Assembly (NCBI RefSeq): GCF_018129685.1
Contig: NZ_JAFCLG010000021.1
Span: 1 to 64,000, forward strand
Source of the DNA: Bradyrhizobium manausense
GTDB taxonomy: Bacteria > Pseudomonadota > Alphaproteobacteria > Rhizobiales > Xanthobacteraceae
Length of the DNA stretch: 64,000 nt
Reading direction: 5' to 3'
The translations under genes and the position numbers were made by a program. Shown in pieces: positions 28,733 through 39,087 of the stretch (positions within the stretch are counted from its first letter, which is position 1; each line of letters opens with the position of its first letter). The notes under the pieces are model-generated. The model searched no databases. It was not told the origin of the DNA and saw nothing but the letters and a program-made list of their open reading frames with translations.

Positions 28733-30010
28733 TCACACCTGCACCCGCGCGTCCCCGCTCACGATCGGCGGCTTGGCGTTCAGCGCCTCGACCTGAAACC
28801 CCGCAACGCGCTTGTAGTTCGACGCGATGTCTTCCAGCTCCTTCTGCGACAGCACGTCGGTGACGACCTTGTAGCCGTCAGGTGCGCGTTCTTCGACGAG
28901 CTGCATCACCTGCTCGGGGCCGTTCTTGCGATTGAGCAAGACAAGGTCGGTGGTCGCCGGCCGCCGCTCGGCCTCATAGGCGAGCAGCGCTGCGGTCGTC
29001 GGACCATGCGCCAGGATCTCGCGCGTGATGGTGCGGGCGTCCAGGATCGCCTGCGAGGCACCGTTCGAGCCGATCGGGTACATCGGATGCGCGGCATCGC
29101 CCATCAGCGTGACCTTGCCGAACGTCCATTGCGACACCGGATCCCGATCGACCAGCGGGTATTCATAGGCGTGCGGGCAGTTCCGGATCAGGCTGGGGAC
29201 ATCGAGCCAGTCGAATGTCCAGCTCTCGAACCAGGGCAGAAACTCCTCCAGCCGGGCGGTGCGGTTATAGTCCTCGCGACGCCACTGATAGGTCGGCGGC
29301 ATGTGGCGTTCGGCGACCCAGTTGATCAGGTGATTGCCCGCGGCGTCGGGCTCCTTGGAAATGGGATAGCAGACGAATTTCAGGATTTCGTGGCCAGCCA
29401 TGATCATGGTGCGGCCGGTGAGGAAGGCCTTTGAAGGCGTGACGCCGCGCCAGAGGATGCGGCCGTTCCAGATCGGCGGGCCTTCGTTGGGATAGAGCTT
29501 TTCTCGCGCGGCGGAATGGATGCCGTCGGCAGCGATCATGATCGTGCCGTCGTAGGTCCCGGCAGGCTTGCCGCTCGCCCTGTCGATGAAGTCGGCGCGC
29601 ACGCCGGTGGTCGTCTCGGTCCAGCCGTTGAGGTGATGGCTGGTCAAAATGTTCTCGCGGCCGAGCCGCTCGACTGCAGCATCGAGCAGGATCTGTTGCA
29701 GCGTGCCGCGGTGGATCGAGAACTGCGGCCATTTGTAGCCGGCCTCCAGCCCGCGCGGCTCGCTCCAGATCGGCTTGCCGTGCTTGGAGAAATAGGCGAG
29801 CTCGCGGGTGCGCACGCCGCTTGCGTCCAGCTTGTCCAACAGACCGAGCTCGATCAGCTCGCGTACCGCATGCGGCAGCACGTTGATGCCGACGCCGAGC
29901 GGCTTCAGTTCCGCGACGCTTTCGAACACTTTTACGGGAACGCCGATTCCGTGCAGGCTGAGCGCAAGCGTCAAGCCGCCGATGCCGCCACCGGCGATGA
30001 GTACCGTCAT
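28733..30010 (-). CDS. FAD-dependent monooxygenase (flavin-dependent oxidoreductase)
   Basis: A 425-residue class A flavoprotein monooxygenase. The N-terminal FAD motif MTVLIAGGGIGGLTLALSL, the central DG motif (MIAADGIHSAAREKL) and the second FAD motif VTLMGDAAHPMYPIGSNGASQAI are all present. These hydroxylate aromatic substrates using NAD(P)H and oxygen; the pattern resembles the PhzS/salicylate hydroxylase-like group. The substrate is unknown. ATG 30010 follows GGAGGGG. It is divergent from a glutathione S-transferase gene. Confidence 0.9.
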   Translation of the reverse strand: MTVLIAGGGIGGLTLALSLHGIGVPVKVFESVAELKPLGVGINVLPHAVRELIELGLLDKLDASGVRTRELAYFSKHGKPIWSEPRGLEAGYKWPQFSIHRGTLQQILLDAAVERLGRENILTSHHLNGWTETTTGVRADFIDRASGKPAGTYDGTIMIAADGIHSAAREKLYPNEGPPIWNGRILWRGVTPSKAFLTGRTMIMAGHEILKFVCYPISKEPDAAGNHLINWVAERHMPPTYQWRREDYNRTARLEEFLPWFESWTFDWLDVPSLIRNCPHAYEYPLVDRDPVSQWTFGKVTLMGDAAHPMYPIGSNGASQAILDARTITREILAHGPTTAALLAYEAERRPATTDLVLLNRKNGPEQVMQLVEERAPDGYKVVTDVLSQKELEDIASNYKRVAGFQVEALNAKPPIVSGDARVQV

Positions 30011-30137
30011 GACAAACCCCTCCGATTGCGGGCGTCTTGGCACAGGCGGGCGGATGTGGGCAACTGCGAAGAGAATGTCGTGCTATAGACCACGGGGACG
30101 ACAGCGGTTATTTTCCGGTTTTCCCATGAGGTCCGAC

Positions 30138-30758
30138 ATGCTCAAGCTCTACTACGCCACCGGCACCTGCGCGCTCGCCACCTACATGGCCCTGGAGGAG
30201 GCCGGCGCCGACTACACGGCTGAACGGCTGAGCTTCAAAGACAACCAGCAGAACAGCCCGGCCTATCTGGCCATCAATCCCAAGGGCCGTGTGCCGGCGC
30301 TGGTCACCGATCGCGGCGTCCTCACCGAGACGCCGGCGATGCTGGCCTATATCGCGCAAGTGTTCCCCAAGGCGAAACTCGCGCCGATCGATGATCCCTT
30401 CGACTTCGCCCAGGTGCAGTCGTTCAACTCCTATCTCTGCTCGACCGTGCACATCAACCATGCCCACAAGATGCGTGGCGCGCGCTGGGCCACGCAGGAG
30501 AGCTCGTTCGCCGACATGAAGGCGATGGTGCCGAAGACCATGGGCGCCTGCTTCAAACTGATCGAGCAGACGATGTTCAGGGGGCCGTGGGTGATGGGCG
30601 ATCAGTTCACGGTCTGCGATCCCTATCTCCACACGCTCTCGCACTGGCTCGAAGGCGACAGCGTCGATATCAACGCGACGCCGAGGATTGCGGATCATTT
30701 CAAGCGCATGATGGACCGCCCGGCGATCCGCAAGGTGATGGACGCGCAGAAGGCGTGA
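30138..30758 (+). CDS. Glutathione S-transferase family protein
   Basis: A 206-residue protein with an N-terminal thioredoxin-like domain (MLKLYYATGTCALATYMALEEAG, then NPKGRVPALV and LTETPAMLAYIA) and an all-helical C-terminal domain. The Cys in TGTCALA fits the bacterial beta-class active site. Such enzymes conjugate or reduce with glutathione. ATG 30138 follows GAGG by 6 bases. Its neighbour, a flavin monooxygenase, makes an aromatic or detoxification context plausible but unproven. Confidence 0.92.
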   Translation: MLKLYYATGTCALATYMALEEAGADYTAERLSFKDNQQNSPAYLAINPKGRVPALVTDRGVLTETPAMLAYIAQVFPKAKLAPIDDPFDFAQVQSFNSYLCSTVHINHAHKMRGARWATQESSFADMKAMVPKTMGACFKLIEQTMFRGPWVMGDQFTVCDPYLHTLSHWLEGDSVDINATPRIADHFKRMMDRPAIRKVMDAQKA

Positions 30759-30767
30759 CACCCTCGT

Positions 30768-30814
30768 GTCGTCCCGGCCCAGTTGCGCAATTGCGCACGG
30801 GGCGCCGGGACGAC
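30768..30814. repeat. Hairpin between convergent GST genes
   Basis: GTCGTCCCGGC (30768-30778) is complementary to GCCGGGACGAC (30804-30814), with a second palindrome TGCGCAATTGCGCA (30784-30797) in the loop. It lies between two converging genes and could terminate both. Confidence 0.85.
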
Positions 30815-30860
30815 GCCATTTGCCTTGAAGCTGCGTCTATCCAACGCGGCGCTCTTATGA

Positions 30861-31541
30861 TCAGGCGACTTTCGTCGTCATGTGCTTGAACATGTTGGCG
30901 CGCGCCTCATCGTCCATCTCGGCCTTGAAGGTGAACTTGTCCTTCAGCGCGATCGCGCGGGCGGCTGCCGGCCGCGCCGAGATCTCGTCGATCAGCCGCT
31001 TCACGTTAGGATAGCGCGCAAACGCGTCGTCGCCGAGCTTGAACGGCACCATCCGTGCCCAGCCCCACAACGCCATGTCGACGATCGAATAGTCGTGGCC
31101 GACCATATAGCGGCGGCCGGCGAGATGTGCGTCGAGAATCCTGTAGTGACGATCGGTCTCGTACTGGTAGCGGTTGTGGGCGTAATCGTGGTTCTGATCC
31201 TTTGGCGCAAAATGCTTGAAGTGCACGGCCTGACCCGAATACGGCCCGACGCCTGTTGCCACGAACATAAGCCAGGACAGCAGCTCGGCGCGGTTGGCGG
31301 GCAGGAATTTTCCGGTCTTCTCGGCGAGATAGAGCAGGATGGCGTTCGAATCGAACACGATCGTGCCGGCGTCGTCGATCGCCGGCACCTTGCCGTTCGG
31401 ATTGATCTTCAGATAGTCCGGCGCGAACTGCTCGCCCTTGCGGGTGTCGATCTTCACCGGCTCGAACGGCAGGCCGGCCTCCTCGAGGAAGAGCGCGACC
31501 TTGGTCGGGTTCGGCGATCCGTTGAAATAGAATTTGAGCAT
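30861..31541 (-). CDS. Glutathione S-transferase family protein
   Basis: A 226-residue GST with the N-terminal domain MLKFYFNGSPNPTKVALFLEEAG and the glutathione-binding segment NPNGKVPAIDD...VFDSNAILLYLAE. The Ser/Asn positions near residue 8-11 resemble theta/Ure2-like (YfcG/YghU) GSTs, which often act as disulfide-bond oxidoreductases. It converges on the other GST and is not obviously in an operon. The substrate is unknown. Confidence 0.92.
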   Translation of the reverse strand: MLKFYFNGSPNPTKVALFLEEAGLPFEPVKIDTRKGEQFAPDYLKINPNGKVPAIDDAGTIVFDSNAILLYLAEKTGKFLPANRAELLSWLMFVATGVGPYSGQAVHFKHFAPKDQNHDYAHNRYQYETDRHYRILDAHLAGRRYMVGHDYSIVDMALWGWARMVPFKLGDDAFARYPNVKRLIDEISARPAAARAIALKDKFTFKAEMDDEARANMFKHMTTKVA

Positions 31542-31780
31542 CGTTGGTCTCCCCAGTGCTGCATGTTTGAGGCTGACTCTGCAGGTGCGGCGCCTGCGGT
31601 TGGTCTATCTGCGTCGGTTCCACCGCGTCTGCAAGCGAAGACTTCGTGACTGCGGCATGATGGAAACGCAAGGGTGATCTCAAGCAAGAATTTACTTTGC
31701 AAAGCGTCAACAAAAGGTAGTGCCTTGTCGCCAATGCACCTTCGTCGTATTTCCCCACGAGGTTTTGCGGAGCGTGCAGG

Positions 31781-33487
31781 ATGGTCGAGGCGAAGAGCTG
31801 TTTCCGATTTGCGTCGGCGTGCTTGATTGCTGCGGCAATGTCGCTTGGCAGTTCCGCATGCGCGCAGCAGCCACAATCCGTCGGAGAACGGGTCCTGCTT
31901 GGCCGCCTGTACGCGGGGACCGATCTGACTAGGTACATGACGCAGTTGCGTGAGGAGTTCTTCCAGCTCGATGCGGACCGCGATGGTAAACTGACCGAGC
32001 GCGATTCGGCGCTTCACGCGCAGATGGAGGCGCCGCAGGCCAGGATCGCTCCGTTGCTGCAGGTCATGCGCTTCGACATCGACGGCGATGGCGTGGTGAC
32101 CGAGGACGAGGTAAGGCAGGTTACGCGATACGAGCAAAGAACCATACTCGTGCAGCCGGCGGAAAGCAGGCCGCCGATCGGCCGGCTAGAGGAGGAAGTC
32201 GAGCGGGTCGTCAAAACGATCATGGCGTTCGACGCCGACAAGGACGGCAAGATCACCCTGGCTGAGGGCTACAGGCCGGCTCCGAATCCTCCCCGCCTAT
32301 CCAACAACGGCTACGCGCAACGGGTGCGAGATGCGCTGACGCTTGATGCTGCGAATTCGGGCGAGCTGTCGCTGGCCAGCTATCAGGCAGCCGGCGAGAT
32401 GCTGTTTCGCACCATTGATACCGATGCCGACAGCAAGATATCCCAGCAGGAGCTGACGGACTTTCGTCGCAAAACCACGGATGCCGCGAACGAAGAGGCG
32501 CGGCTGCGAAAGCTGCGGGAACAAGCCGAGATCGCGCGCAAGAAACAAGAAGCGATCGACGCCGAGCGCGCGGCCTGTGCTATTCCGAAAGCCTCCGAGA
32601 CGAGCAAGGTCGTGCTATTGGGCGTCTACCAGACGGACGCGCTGTCGAGCGTCACCATCGGCTCGCAGGACAATGAAGTGCGGGCCGGTCGTATCGTGGT
32701 CGAGCCCGGCAGCGAACCGATCTACGTGGTGATCGCGAGCTATGACCCGACGATCTGGCAATTCAGCGGTGCCGTCGAGCGTGTCGAGCGCTTGGTGATG
32801 ACGAGCTCGCGTACCGGTCCGGACGCCGGTGATCCGAAGCAGCCGTCTCTTGTCGGCGCCACGGGAATCCCGCGTGAGCGCATCACACTGCTGGCACGAT
32901 CGAACTGCTTCGGCTATTTCAGCGAAGCGCCGTCCAGCGCGTCGCTGCAGGCGGCGGCCTTTGTCAACACCTCAGCCGGCAAGCAGCCGGACTTGGTTGC
33001 GACCAGATATTCGCTCGCAAGCGTCAGTATCCCCTCGGGGGCGATCGAGTCCACTGCGGATCAGCGTCAGAAGCTCGTAATCCGCAAGAGCGAGGGGACG
33101 CTCAATATCATCGGAAATCTGGCTAACGTCCTTATCCAGTCCGGTCCCAGCCGGGCCAAGGAGGAGATGGAGCGCTTCTTTCCTGGCGGCGTGACCGAGA
33201 TCGACCCGAATGCCGTGATCGCCAGTGCCCCTGTGACGCCCTATGACGTGCTACCCTCGCAGGCCGGTTTAGTCCAGCTGCTGGCCAAGGGCCAGATCAG
33301 CCAGAACCGCGCCGGCGAATATGTCGTACGCGAGAAGATCCGGTTTCCGGCGCGGCTGACCGGCGCCCATTCCGTCACGTTTCTCATCATGAAGGGCGTG
33401 CCGTATCCCGACGGCGACCCAGGCCATTCCTGCGTCATTGTCGAAGGAAGCGGAGAGAGCAAGGGCGCCGGTTGTCCCTCGCGTTGA
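31781..33487 (+). CDS. Exported EF-hand protein
   Basis: A 568-residue protein with a signal peptide (about 1-29, ending SSACAQQ). Residues 60-235 hold four EF-hand calcium loops: DADRDGKLTERD, DIDGDGVVTEDE, DADKDGKITLAE and the less perfect DTDADSKISQQE. A short Glu/Arg-rich coiled segment near 240-270 leads to a C-terminal domain of about 290 residues that I do not recognise. Likely periplasmic and calcium-binding. The start is ATG 31781 in AGGATGG context with a weak ribosome site. Confidence 0.8.
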   Translation: MVEAKSCFRFASACLIAAAMSLGSSACAQQPQSVGERVLLGRLYAGTDLTRYMTQLREEFFQLDADRDGKLTERDSALHAQMEAPQARIAPLLQVMRFDIDGDGVVTEDEVRQVTRYEQRTILVQPAESRPPIGRLEEEVERVVKTIMAFDADKDGKITLAEGYRPAPNPPRLSNNGYAQRVRDALTLDAANSGELSLASYQAAGEMLFRTIDTDADSKISQQELTDFRRKTTDAANEEARLRKLREQAEIARKKQEAIDAERAACAIPKASETSKVVLLGVYQTDALSSVTIGSQDNEVRAGRIVVEPGSEPIYVVIASYDPTIWQFSGAVERVERLVMTSSRTGPDAGDPKQPSLVGATGIPRERITLLARSNCFGYFSEAPSSASLQAAAFVNTSAGKQPDLVATRYSLASVSIPSGAIESTADQRQKLVIRKSEGTLNIIGNLANVLIQSGPSRAKEEMERFFPGGVTEIDPNAVIASAPVTPYDVLPSQAGLVQLLAKGQISQNRAGEYVVREKIRFPARLTGAHSVTFLIMKGVPYPDGDPGHSCVIVEGSGESKGAGCPSR

Positions 33488-33520
33488 TCCGTTCGCAGCT
33501 CCTGCTGGCGTGACACATGC

Positions 33521-33847
33521 TCAGCCCGAACAGGCACTTCCGATCGCAGCCGCGATGATCATGGCGAGGCCCATGGCCTCCAGCCGCAGCCCCAGCCTGG
33601 TCGCAAGATGCACGTCCGAGGCCCTCGCCTTCCGCTGCGATTCGCGCGCATAGCCGTGCACGATGGCGTCTTGATTGAATTCGTCATGCGCCTCGTTGCT
33701 GCTGGCAAGCCCGACGCAGATCACGAGCACGCCGAACAGAGCGAGCCCGAAAAAGCCGAGCAGGGCGATCAGAAACATCGGGAACATACCGATCAGGAAG
33801 ATCGGCAGCAGCGGCAACACCAGCAATATCTCGGACTGTTTTCGCAT
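33521..33847 (-). CDS. Small membrane protein of unknown function
   Basis: A 108-residue protein. Residues 4-45 form two closely spaced hydrophobic segments (LLVLPLLPIFLIGMFPMFLI and following), and the C-terminal end (GLAMIIAAAIGS) is a third. The middle is soluble and charged. It matches no family I recognise. An upstream in-frame start at 33913 is possible but reaches into repeat DNA; I take ATG 33847. Confidence 0.5.
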   Translation of the reverse strand: MRKQSEILLVLPLLPIFLIGMFPMFLIALLGFFGLALFGVLVICVGLASSNEAHDEFNQDAIVHGYARESQRKARASDVHLATRLGLRLEAMGLAMIIAAAIGSACSG

Positions 33848-33917
33848 GGCGGACCCGCCGGTCGGGACACGGACTGGTCCAACGTATGTAGTCCCGGCTG
33901 TTGCGGCGTTCAAGGAG

Positions 33918-34010
33918 CCGTAGGGTGGGCAAAGCGAAGCATGCCCACCAAAGCTCTATTGCCGGGAGAGATGGTGGGCACGGCGCTTCGCGCCTTTGCC
34001 CACCCTACGG
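33918..34010. repeat. TAGGGTGGGCAAAG palindrome, copy 1
   Basis: Outer arms CCGTAGGGTGGGCAAAG (33918-33934) and the perfect complement at 33994-34010, with inner arms TGCCCACCA (33942-33950) and TGGTGGGCA (33972-33980). A second copy of the same family is at 59987-60075. It ends 13 bases beyond the ccrM stop codon. Confidence 0.92.
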
Positions 34011-34022
34011 GGTCGCGGAAAA

Positions 34023-35569
<1,547 letters not shown>

Positions 35570-36502
35570 ATGCGCTACGATGATTTCCGCCGCAGCGACG
35601 ACATCGAGGATCGTCGCGACGACAGTGGCGGCGGTGGTGGCGGCGGATTCGGCCTTCCCATGGGTGGGGGCGGCCTCGGCATCGGCACCATCATCGTGCT
35701 TGGCCTGGTCGGCTATGCCTTCGGCATCGATCCGCGTATTCTGATCGGCGGCGCCGAGATCCTCACCGGTGGCGGCAGCCAGGCGCCGAGCTACCAGAGC
35801 GACCGTCCGTCCCAGGCCAAGCGCGGCGCGCCGACCGACGAGATGGGCAGCATGATCTCGGGCATCCTCGGCGAGATCGACGATCGCTGGAGCGAGCAGT
35901 TCGCGGCCAGTGGCAAGTCCTACACCGGTCCGAAGGTCGTGCTGTTCCGCAACGCCACCAATGGCGGCCGCTGCGGCCGGGCGGAGTCGGCGATGGGACC
36001 GTTCTACTGCCCGCCGGACCGCACCATCTTCCTCGACACCGGTTTCTTCCGCGAGGTCGAGACCCGCTTCCATGGCTGCCAGGGCAACGCGTGTAAATAC
36101 ACCTCCGCCTATATCATCGCGCATGAGGCTGGCCATCACATCCAGAACCTGCTGGGCATCATCCCGAAGGTGACGGAGTTGCAGCAGCAGGCCGGCAGCA
36201 AGGCCGAAGCCAACGCGCTGCAGGTGAAGGTCGAGCTGCAGGCCGATTGTCTCTCCGGCATGTGGACCAATCTTGAACAGAAGAAGCGCCCGAACTTCCT
36301 CGAGGCCGGCGACATCGATGCCGCGCTGACCACGGCGTCTGCGATCGGCGACGATACGCTGCAGCGCCAGGCCACCGGCCGCGTGGTGCCCGACTCCTTT
36401 ACCCACGGCTCGGCCGCGCAGCGCAAGCAGTGGTTCATGACCGGCTATCAGCAGGGCACCCTGAACGCCTGCAACACCTTTGCGCCGGGCGCGGTGCGGT
36501 AG
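35570..36502 (+). CDS. Neutral zinc metallopeptidase (YpfJ family)
   Basis: A 310-residue protein of the YpfJ/PF04228 family. The N-terminus is charged and then Gly-rich (residues 15-40), followed by one membrane helix (GTIIVLGLVGYAFGI). The zinc motif HEAGH is in YIIAHEAGHHIQNLLG, and the QADCLSGMW segment supplies a third zinc-side residue. It is probably an inner-membrane-anchored peptidase facing the periplasm. Role unknown. Confidence 0.93.
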   Translation: MRYDDFRRSDDIEDRRDDSGGGGGGGFGLPMGGGGLGIGTIIVLGLVGYAFGIDPRILIGGAEILTGGGSQAPSYQSDRPSQAKRGAPTDEMGSMISGILGEIDDRWSEQFAASGKSYTGPKVVLFRNATNGGRCGRAESAMGPFYCPPDRTIFLDTGFFREVETRFHGCQGNACKYTSAYIIAHEAGHHIQNLLGIIPKVTELQQQAGSKAEANALQVKVELQADCLSGMWTNLEQKKRPNFLEAGDIDAALTTASAIGDDTLQRQATGRVVPDSFTHGSAAQRKQWFMTGYQQGTLNACNTFAPGAVR

Positions 36503-36523
36503 TTATCCGTCACGGGCCGTTGT

Positions 36524-36569
36524 CCGTCATCCCGGGACGCACGCACTTGCGTTCGTCCCGGGATGACGG
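36524..36569. repeat. Perfect 16-bp inverted repeat before moaB
   Basis: CCGTCATCCCGGGACG (36524-36539) pairs perfectly with 36554-36569. It lies between the metallopeptidase stop and moaB, on the transcribed strand of both, and could attenuate readthrough. It belongs to the CGTCATCCCGGG-type palindrome class seen at 19756. Confidence 0.9.
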
Positions 36570-36600
36570 CGGCGGGTGCGGAAACAGGAGTGAAACCGCA

Positions 36601-37161
36601 ATGTCGATCGACGAATCCAGACAGTTCATCCCGCTCAATATCGCAGTGCTCACCGTCTCCGACACGCGTGCGCTTGCAGATGACAAATCCGGCCAGACGC
36701 TCGTCGATCGTCTCACGGCGGCCGGCCATCATCTCGCCGCGCGCGAACTCGTCACTGATGATGTCGAGGCGATCCGCGCCGTCATCCGCCGCTGGATTTC
36801 GGACGCCGGCGTCGACGTCGTCATCACCACGGGCGGCACCGGCTTCACCGGGCGCGATGTCACGCCGGAAGCGATCGAGCCGCTGTTCGAGAAGCGCATG
36901 GATGGTTTCTCCATCGCCTTCCACATGCTGAGCCACGCCAAGATCGGCACGTCGACGATCCAGAGCCGCGCCACCGCGGGCGTAGCTGGTGCGACCTACA
37001 TCTTCTGCCTGCCGGGTTCGCCCGGCGCCTGCCGCGACGGCTGGGACGGCATCCTCGCGGCGCAGCTCGACTACCGCACGCGTCCCTGCAATTTCGTCGA
37101 GATCATGCCGCGCCTCGACGAGCATCTGCGGAGGCCGAAGGCGCAAGGCGCGACGGTATGA
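36601..37161 (+). CDS. moaB: Molybdenum cofactor biosynthesis protein B
   Basis: A 186-residue MoaB/MogA-fold protein. It carries VLTVSDTR near the N-terminus, the substrate motif TTGGTGFTGRDVTPEA, and the LPGSPGACRDGWD segment. MoaB adenylylates molybdopterin or an equivalent step in molybdenum cofactor assembly. ATG 36601 follows AGGAG. It converges on the MarR-GNAT gene. No other moa gene is nearby. Confidence 0.95.
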   Translation: MSIDESRQFIPLNIAVLTVSDTRALADDKSGQTLVDRLTAAGHHLAARELVTDDVEAIRAVIRRWISDAGVDVVITTGGTGFTGRDVTPEAIEPLFEKRMDGFSIAFHMLSHAKIGTSTIQSRATAGVAGATYIFCLPGSPGACRDGWDGILAAQLDYRTRPCNFVEIMPRLDEHLRRPKAQGATV

Positions 37162-37186
37162 GCACTCCTCTTCTCGTCTCGCGCAG

Positions 37187-38116
37187 CTACAGATCCCGCT
37201 CCCAGGTCTCGCCGATCAGGTCCTGCCCGAAGCTGCGATGCGGTTTCGTCGCGACCAGCTCGAACCCGGCGCTCTTGTAGATGCCGCGCGCGGCGACCAG
37301 AATGCTCTGCGTCCACAGCGTCATCCTGCGGTAGCCGCGCTCGCGCGCGCCATTGATGCACTGCTCGACCAGGGCGCGGCCGACGCCGAGGCCGCGTGCT
37401 TTCTTCTCCACCTGCAACAGGCGGAGTTTTGCGACCTCGTCCGTGGCCTTGACCAGAAACACCGAGCCGACCGGCTCACCACCGACTTCCGCGATCCAGC
37501 AGTGTTCGCGTGCGGCATCGTAGGTCTTGATGAACTGCGCGCAGATCTCGGCGACCAGCGCCTCGTAGCTGATGTCCCAACCGTAGTCCGCGGCATAGGC
37601 AGCCGCCTGCCTGGAGATGACCCAGCCCATGTCGCCGACGCGATGGCTGCGCAGCACGACGGTCGCCGGCTGGCTCTGGCGTTGCTCGAGCAACGTCTCG
37701 ATGGTCGCCATCGCCTGCGTGAGCCGCGTCGCATCGCCGGCCGATAGCGGGGCCAGCAGGGCGGCGACCTCATTCTGCGAGCCTTGGTCCAGCTTGGCGA
37801 AGGTCTGGCGACCCTTCGCAGTGAGGCTGAGCTGGTACTGCCGGCGATCCGCGGGCAGGGGCGTTCGTGTGATCAGCCCTTTTTCGTCGAAGCCTTGGAC
37901 GATGCGGCTGAGATAGCCGGGATCGAGCCCGAGTTCGGTGCCGATCTCCTTTGCCGCAACCTCGTCGCGATGGGCGAGCTCATAGAGCACCCGCGCCTCG
38001 CTGAGCGAGAACGGGCTCTGTCCAAGGTGCTGGTCGAGCACGCCAAGCTTGCGGGTGTAGAAGCGGTTGAAGGCGCGAACCGCGGCGATCTGGTCGTCGG
38101 GACCGGTATCAGGCAT
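37187..38116 (-). CDS. MarR-type regulator fused to GNAT acetyltransferase
   Basis: A 309-residue two-domain protein. Residues 1-145 form a MarR winged helix (ARVLYELAHRDEVAAKEIGTELGLDPGYLSRIVQGFDEKGLI, then the wing). Residues 150-309 form a GNAT N-acetyltransferase with the acetyl-CoA signature KKARGLGVGRALVEQCI. This fusion is widespread but its ligand and acceptor are unknown. A nested perfect dyad 15-52 bases upstream is a likely operator for autoregulation. Confidence 0.92.
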   Translation of the reverse strand: MPDTGPDDQIAAVRAFNRFYTRKLGVLDQHLGQSPFSLSEARVLYELAHRDEVAAKEIGTELGLDPGYLSRIVQGFDEKGLITRTPLPADRRQYQLSLTAKGRQTFAKLDQGSQNEVAALLAPLSAGDATRLTQAMATIETLLEQRQSQPATVVLRSHRVGDMGWVISRQAAAYAADYGWDISYEALVAEICAQFIKTYDAAREHCWIAEVGGEPVGSVFLVKATDEVAKLRLLQVEKKARGLGVGRALVEQCINGARERGYRRMTLWTQSILVAARGIYKSAGFELVATKPHRSFGQDLIGETWERDL

Positions 38117-38130
38117 GGGGACACCTCGAT

Positions 38131-38168
38131 ACTTGCCATTGTCAAATAACTATTTGACTTTAGCAAGT
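38131..38168. promoter_or_regulatory. Nested dyad operator of the MarR-GNAT gene
   Basis: A perfect 18-base palindrome, GTCAAATAACTATTTGAC at 38141-38158, shares its exact centre with outer arms ACTTGC (38131-38136) and GCAAGT (38163-38168). It lies between the divided promoter space of the MarR-GNAT gene and the glycosyltransferase stop. Symmetric AT-rich dyads of this size are typical MarR binding sites. Confidence 0.75.
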
Positions 38169-38178
38169 ATTAGATGCG

Positions 38179-38754
38179 TCACCCGACCATGACGATCCGG
38201 CTGCGCAGCAGTGTTCGGGAGGAGCGGCCGAGCCGCCTGAGCAGCCGCGCTTCGGACCGGCGGGCCTGCGGCGGATAGCCGCCGAGCCGGTCATAATGGT
38301 CGCGCGCGATCAAAAGCCCCTCATCGCCGAGAGGGCCGACCAGCTTGCGCGCCACGGACCAGAGGATATCGCGGAACCCGGTATCGGCGTAGGGCGAGCG
38401 CGCGTAACGGAAGACGGCGGCGCGATCCCGGCCGCTGGCCGCGACGGCCTGGATGAACTGGGTGGTCTCCTCGATCCAGCCGGTGTCCAGCACGGCGCCG
38501 GCAGGCAGGAACATCAGCCAGGGCGAACGGGCCTGGAGCGCGCCGGCGGCCAGCGCGGCGCCTTGCGAATGTCCCTCGTAGCCGATGAAACGGCAGCCGG
38601 CGACGTCGGCAACGCGCTCGATGACGCCATTGCGGGTGCCGTCGACCAGCAGAACTTCCTTGATCAGGCCCGCAGCGGCGCCGGGGACCAGTGCGGCCAG
38701 AGTTGCGACCGCCGTCTGTTCGACGCCTTCGGTCGGAATGATGACGCTCAGCAT
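38179..38754 (-). CDS. Glycosyltransferase family 2-like protein
   Basis: A 191-residue protein. The N-terminus MLSVIIPTEGVEQTAVATLAAL and EVLLVDGTRNG follow the GT-A glycosyltransferase 2 pattern, then GAALAAGALQARSPWLMFLPAGAVLDTGW carries a modified acidic motif (usually DxD). The loss of a clear DxD and the short length make activity uncertain. The C-terminal 20 residues are rich in Arg. It stands 62 bases upstream of the MarR-GNAT gene on the same strand. Confidence 0.7.
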   Translation of the reverse strand: MLSVIIPTEGVEQTAVATLAALVPGAAAGLIKEVLLVDGTRNGVIERVADVAGCRFIGYEGHSQGAALAAGALQARSPWLMFLPAGAVLDTGWIEETTQFIQAVAASGRDRAAVFRYARSPYADTGFRDILWSVARKLVGPLGDEGLLIARDHYDRLGGYPPQARRSEARLLRRLGRSSRTLLRSRIVMVG

Positions 38755-39087
38755 TGAGACTTCGATGTCCGCACTTCGGGAGAAGCGTAGCTCGTTATGA
38801 TATTGTCATAAACACGCTGCGGTGCCGAGCGCAAATTTCCACCAGCCTTTGGCCATGCGATGGTAAACCGCCGCCAGTCCATCGCAGCCGAATGTGTCGC
38901 CTGCAGGGTGGTCATGTTGCCGAATGTTTCGGGCTATTCCGCCCCCCGTGAGCCCAACCTGGCGCTTTCTTTCCACTGATCTCGCCAGGGCGAGGCTGTA
39001 CTTTTCGCAAGGCTGCATTGGCAGTCTGACATAGACCCTCGACGGGAAAAACATGCATTCGCCGATGCCCAGAACGAGATATGTCCC
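38755..39087. other. Intergenic region with a TTATGA dyad
   Basis: A 333-base region between the divergent glycosyltransferase and Rmd1-like genes. TTATGA (38795-38800) and TCATAA (38806-38811) form a 6-base inverted repeat with a 5-base spacer, 41 bases upstream of the glycosyltransferase start. Nothing else was recognised. Confidence 0.5.
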
